From assembly GCA_910578255.1 (NCBI GenBank), contig CAJTQM010000001.1, positions 140,526 to 149,035 of the forward strand: DNA of 8,510 nt, read 5' to 3'. The notes below the pieces were generated by a model. It saw only the letters and a list, made by a program, of their open reading frames with translations, was not told the DNA's origin and did not search any database. Positions 6,798-8,510 of this stretch are shown piece after piece; positions within the stretch are counted from its first letter, which is position 1; every line of letters begins with the position of its first letter. The stretch comes from an uncultured Oscillospiraceae bacterium. GTDB lineage: Bacteria; Bacillota; Clostridia; Oscillospirales; Ruminococcaceae. Position numbers and translations under genes: made by a program.

Positions 6798-7646
6798 ATG
6801 AGAACAGCAAAAGAACGAAAAAACGAATACACGCCGCCCGGGGTGCAGATCACGCCGGAAGCGGTGGAGAGGTTTTTGGAGCATCAGCGGCAAAAGCTGC
6901 TGGCGGAGGATACCATCGGCCGCTACACGCTTGGACTGCAAAAGCTGCAAATCTACCTCGAACCCACGGGCGTGCTTGAACTTGGAATGCTGGAGAACTG
7001 GAAAAAGGAACTGCAGCGCGCCGGTTATTCCGTAGGTACAATCAATCTAAACCTTTCAATCGCAAATAATCTGCTGGATTTTTTGCGCCGGGGCGATCTG
7101 AAAGCGGAACCCCTGCCGGCGGACGTACAGGCCGGTCCGGAGATTACGCGGGGCGAATATCTGCGGCTGCTGCAAACGGCACGGCTGGCGGGGAATGAGC
7201 GCGCGTATCTGCTCATCAAGCTGTTCGGCGTTGTGCCGCTCTCCGCGAATGATCTGGGGGCGGTGACGGTGGAGGCGGTGCGGGCCGGACATTTGCAGGT
7301 ATTCAGCGGTAAAACGCCTCAGATGCTGTATATCCCTGCTGCGCTTGCCAAGGAACTGCTTTCATACGCACGGGAGCACGGCATCCGCGCCGGGGCGATT
7401 TTCCGTTCGCGCGTGGATACGCTTTACTCCCGCAGCCGAGTGACGGTGGAGATGCAGAAAATTGCCGCAGACGCCCGCATTTCACCTGAAAAGGCAACGC
7501 CCCGCGCACTGAAAAAGCTGTGCCGCAGGACGATGGATGAGATCGATGAAAAGCTGCGCATCCTTGCGCTCCAAAACTACGAAGCGCTTCTCAATTCCGA
7601 GCAAAAGGCCATCGGCTGGGAGGAAAGAGGGATGGCAAATATGTGA
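6798..7646 (+). CDS. Tyrosine-recombinase-like protein with degraded catalytic motifs
   Basis: The product has 282 residues from ATG 6798, with only a weak GGA upstream (6785-6787). Residues ~18-100 look like the SAM-like core-binding domain of phage integrases (EAVERFLEHQRQKLLAEDTI, then TINLNLSIANNLLDFL). Residues ~116-265 follow the layout of the catalytic domain: ITRGEYLRLLQTARLAGNERAYLLIKLF, an AVTVEAVRAGHLQV strand, and a PAALAKELLSYAREHGI helix. The expected TGLRxSEL box with the first catalytic arginine reads FGVVPLSANDL (143-153). The HxLRHxFA box reads TPRALKKLCR (234-243), so the His/Arg residues are replaced. A tyrosine is present at 261, but its context does not match the usual TxxYxH pattern. 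It is therefore probably not an active recombinase, though it may still bind DNA. It stands 126 nt after the decarboxylase gene on the same strand. Whether it belongs to that operon is unclear. Confidence 0.75.
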   Translation: MRTAKERKNEYTPPGVQITPEAVERFLEHQRQKLLAEDTIGRYTLGLQKLQIYLEPTGVLELGMLENWKKELQRAGYSVGTINLNLSIANNLLDFLRRGDLKAEPLPADVQAGPEITRGEYLRLLQTARLAGNERAYLLIKLFGVVPLSANDLGAVTVEAVRAGHLQVFSGKTPQMLYIPAALAKELLSYAREHGIRAGAIFRSRVDTLYSRSRVTVEMQKIAADARISPEKATPRALKKLCRRTMDEIDEKLRILALQNYEALLNSEQKAIGWEERGMANM

Positions 7647-7782
7647 GGGAAAGCCGGACAGGGGCAATGGATCGTGGCAAGTTATTCGCCATCGCCTTTT
7701 TTCCTGTTGGGCAAGAGGACAAGCATCCCCCTTTTTTTAGCAAGAGGGTAAATCGCCTGCTCTGATTTTTATAAAGACAAAG

Positions 7783-7837
7783 AAAAAGCACCCTTGTGAC
7801 CCGAACCCATGACGGGTTGGGAAAACGGTGCTTTTTT
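7783..7837. terminator. Two-part hairpin, probably bidirectional intrinsic terminator
   Basis: An outer stem pairs AAAAAGCACC (7783-7792) with GGTGCTTTTT (7827-7836), ending in a run of six T. Inside it, a second hairpin pairs AACCC (7804-7808) with GGGTT (7814-7818) around a 5-nt loop, extended by CCC/GGG (7800-7802 with 7819-7821) across a bulged G. Because the A-run on the left mirrors the T-run on the right, the structure can end transcripts from either strand. It lies 137 nt after the recombinase-like gene. Confidence 0.75.
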
Positions 7838-7919
7838 ATACATCTCGTATTTTAGGCGGGGAATGTTCGGACATACTGTTCAAGCAATATCTGCTTGCCT
7901 TGTAACGAGAAGACAGAAA

Positions 7920-7954
7920 AAAGGATACCCATTCATTTTGAATGGGTATCCTTT
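7920..7954 (-). terminator. Intrinsic terminator for the minus-strand regulator gene
   Basis: AAAGGATACCCATTC (7920-7934) pairs perfectly with its complement at 7940-7954 over 15 bp around a loop of ATTTT. Read on the minus strand, the stem is followed by a run of six T (the plus-strand A-run 7917-7922, part of which lies within the stem). On the plus strand only three T follow before C. This polarity fits termination of the XRE-type gene, whose stop codon is about 145 nt away. Confidence 0.75.
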
Positions 7955-8099
7955 CGCGCTTTCTACAAGTTTCTGCTTTTGATTTCCAACATTATATCGA
8001 TTTTTTTTGCAATCATTTTGGATGTTTTTCTTGACATTCACATAAAATCCTGTCCTTGCTGGAGTTGTATTTCTCCTAAAATTTGATTGTCTTTTCATC

Positions 8100-8360
8100 C
8101 TATTTTTCGTCCTTAAAAAGATGCCCGGATAATAGATCGCCTGCTTGAATATTTAAAGCATCAGCAATGTTATATAATACTTCCAGTGAAAATGGGCGGA
8201 TGATATTCGGCGCTTCGATGGAACTTAAATGGGATCGGCTGATTTTTGCTTTCGCCGCCAACTCCTCTTGCGACATACCGCGCATTTTTCTAAGTGCGGA
8301 AATTTCCAAGCCAAGTTCAATAAAGCGGTCACAGTTTTGAAACGGTGGTTTTTTGCTCAA
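8100..8360 (-). CDS. XRE-family helix-turn-helix transcriptional regulator
   Basis: The product has 86 residues from a TTG start at 8360. Residues ~13-75 form a Cro/C1-type helix-turn-helix: LEISALRKMRGMSQEELAAKAK, then the recognition helix region ISRSHLSSIEA, then FSLEVLYNIADALNIQAGDLL. This is essentially the whole protein. There is no effector, peptidase or toxin domain, so it is a simple DNA-binding repressor or activator, probably a dimer. The frame stays open to a GTG at 8438, but an excellent AGGAGAGG sits 7 nt before TTG 8360, and a promoter whose predicted start of transcription falls near 8392 lies inside the longer frame, so the shorter product is preferred. It points away from the right edge, is transcribed toward the operon, and ends in its own terminator. 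The target genes cannot be seen; autoregulation is likely for the family. Confidence 0.88.
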   Translation of the reverse strand: MSKKPPFQNCDRFIELGLEISALRKMRGMSQEELAAKAKISRSHLSSIEAPNIIRPFSLEVLYNIADALNIQAGDLLSGHLFKDEK

Positions 8361-8367
8361 TGCTTTC

Positions 8368-8375
8368 CCTCTCCT
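8368..8375 (-). promoter_or_regulatory. Shine-Dalgarno deciding the TTG start of the XRE gene
   Basis: On the minus strand AGGAGAGG occupies these bases, 7 nt ahead of TTG 8360-8358. Neither the ATG at 8387 nor the GTG at 8438 has a comparable site, so this element sets the start. Confidence 0.75.
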
Positions 8376-8398
8376 CGCTTCTACCATAAAATCAAGAA

Positions 8399-8427
8399 AT
8401 TCTACACGGCTTTTATGATAACAGCAA
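8399..8427 (-). promoter_or_regulatory. Sigma-A-type promoter of the XRE gene
   Basis: On the minus strand TTGCTG (8427-8422) and TAGAAT (8404-8399) are separated by exactly 17 nt. The -10 box matches the consensus at 5 of 6 positions and the -35 box at 3 of 6. Transcription would begin near 8392, giving a leader of about 30 nt that contains the SD. The match is by eye. Confidence 0.55.
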
Positions 8428-8446
8428 AAAATCCCCACTATGCCTA

Positions 8447-8462
8447 AATATAGTCATATATT
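8447..8462. repeat. AT-rich inverted repeat upstream of the XRE promoter
   Basis: AATATA (8447-8452) and TATATT (8457-8462) form a perfect 6-bp inverted repeat around GTCA. The size is right for a small HTH dimer operator, and it lies about 20 bp upstream of the proposed -35 box. In AT-rich sequence such a dyad can also arise by chance. Confidence 0.3.
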
Positions 8463-8510
8463 GAAGAAAAATTTTTCCCACGATGGCTCCTGTGAGATCC
8501 GTCTAAGGGA

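Larger units (their letters stand above)
7647..8099. other. Intergenic stretch with hairpins, no supported gene
   Basis: No convincing gene is visible over these 453 bases. The part nearest the recombinase-like gene holds T-runs at 7697-7702 and 7732-7738. The first is preceded by an imperfect GTGGC/GCCAT stem (7674-7692) that ends four bases before the T-run, so it is at best a weak terminator. Two stronger hairpins (7783-7837 and 7920-7954) are listed separately. A short perfect hairpin CAAGCA/TGCTTG lies at 7881-7897. From about 7900 rightward the base composition becomes clearly more AT-rich than in the operon, which marks a change in sequence origin or constraint. Confidence 0.6.

Noticed and set aside
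7787..7830. tRNA-like GGTTCGGGTC on the minus strand of the nested hairpin, possibly a tRNA 3' end or att site
   Set aside because: The T-arm bases do not form the required 5-bp stem, there is no acceptor or anticodon arm, and the bases are fully used by the terminator pairing.
7895..8086. Plus-strand 63-residue frame with a hydrophobic stretch
   Set aside because: It begins at TTG without an SD and crosses the same hairpin. The hydrophobic stretch follows from T-rich DNA.
7880..8098. Minus-strand 72-residue frame starting one base after the XRE stop
   Set aside because: It runs through the 15-bp terminator hairpin, its composition is low in structure (Lys/Asn-rich), and it has no recognisable motif. 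The AAGGA upstream is 11 nt away and lies in the end of the XRE gene.
8361..8438. Longer XRE product starting at GTG 8438
   Set aside because: The extra 26 residues do not look like XRE sequence, no SD precedes GTG 8438, and the predicted promoter lies inside this stretch. TTG 8360 has a strong SD.

Overview
The window looks like chromosomal DNA of a Gram-positive gut-type clostridium (Oscillospirales/Ruminococcaceae-like). This is inferred from strong GGAGG-type ribosome binding sites, use of TTG starts, moderately high GC in the left 7.6 kb, and the family types of the proteins. The assignment to order is an inference.

Positions 1-6671 hold a run of six plus-strand genes with short gaps or stop/start overlaps, which reads as one operon for a cell-surface phosphonate or phospho-glycan system. 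It opens with the 3' end of a gene whose tail resembles the beta-rich C-terminal domain of membrane glycosyltransferases/sulfatase-like proteins. Next come a 57-residue single-span membrane peptide and a 697-residue fusion of a YidC/Oxa1 insertase-like membrane module to a CDP-glycerol glycerophosphotransferase-like domain. Then follow a cytidylyltransferase-PEP mutase fusion with the same domain order as Fom1 of fosfomycin biosynthesis, a radical SAM protein with an SPASM-like cysteine-rich region fused to a second cytidylyltransferase, and a TPP-dependent phosphonopyruvate decarboxylase. PEP mutase and the decarboxylase together turn PEP into phosphonoacetaldehyde. The two cytidylyltransferase domains could activate a derived phosphonate (or another phospho-alcohol) as a CMP conjugate. 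The membrane-tethered glycerophosphotransferase-like domain could then move the group from the CMP carrier onto a surface polymer. The reaction order and the final product are inference. No aminotransferase or alcohol dehydrogenase that would convert phosphonoacetaldehyde further lies in the window.

Positions 6798-7646 encode a tyrosine-recombinase-like protein whose catalytic boxes look degraded. Positions 7647-8099 are a non-coding stretch with two hairpin terminators: a two-part, probably bidirectional one at 7783-7837, and a perfect 15-bp one at 7920-7954 that fits termination on the minus strand. The AT-rich right end carries a small minus-strand XRE-type repressor (8100-8360). Its own promoter, SD and TTG start can all be placed, and an AT-rich inverted repeat lies upstream of it. 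No RNA genes, CRISPR arrays or insertion sequences were seen.
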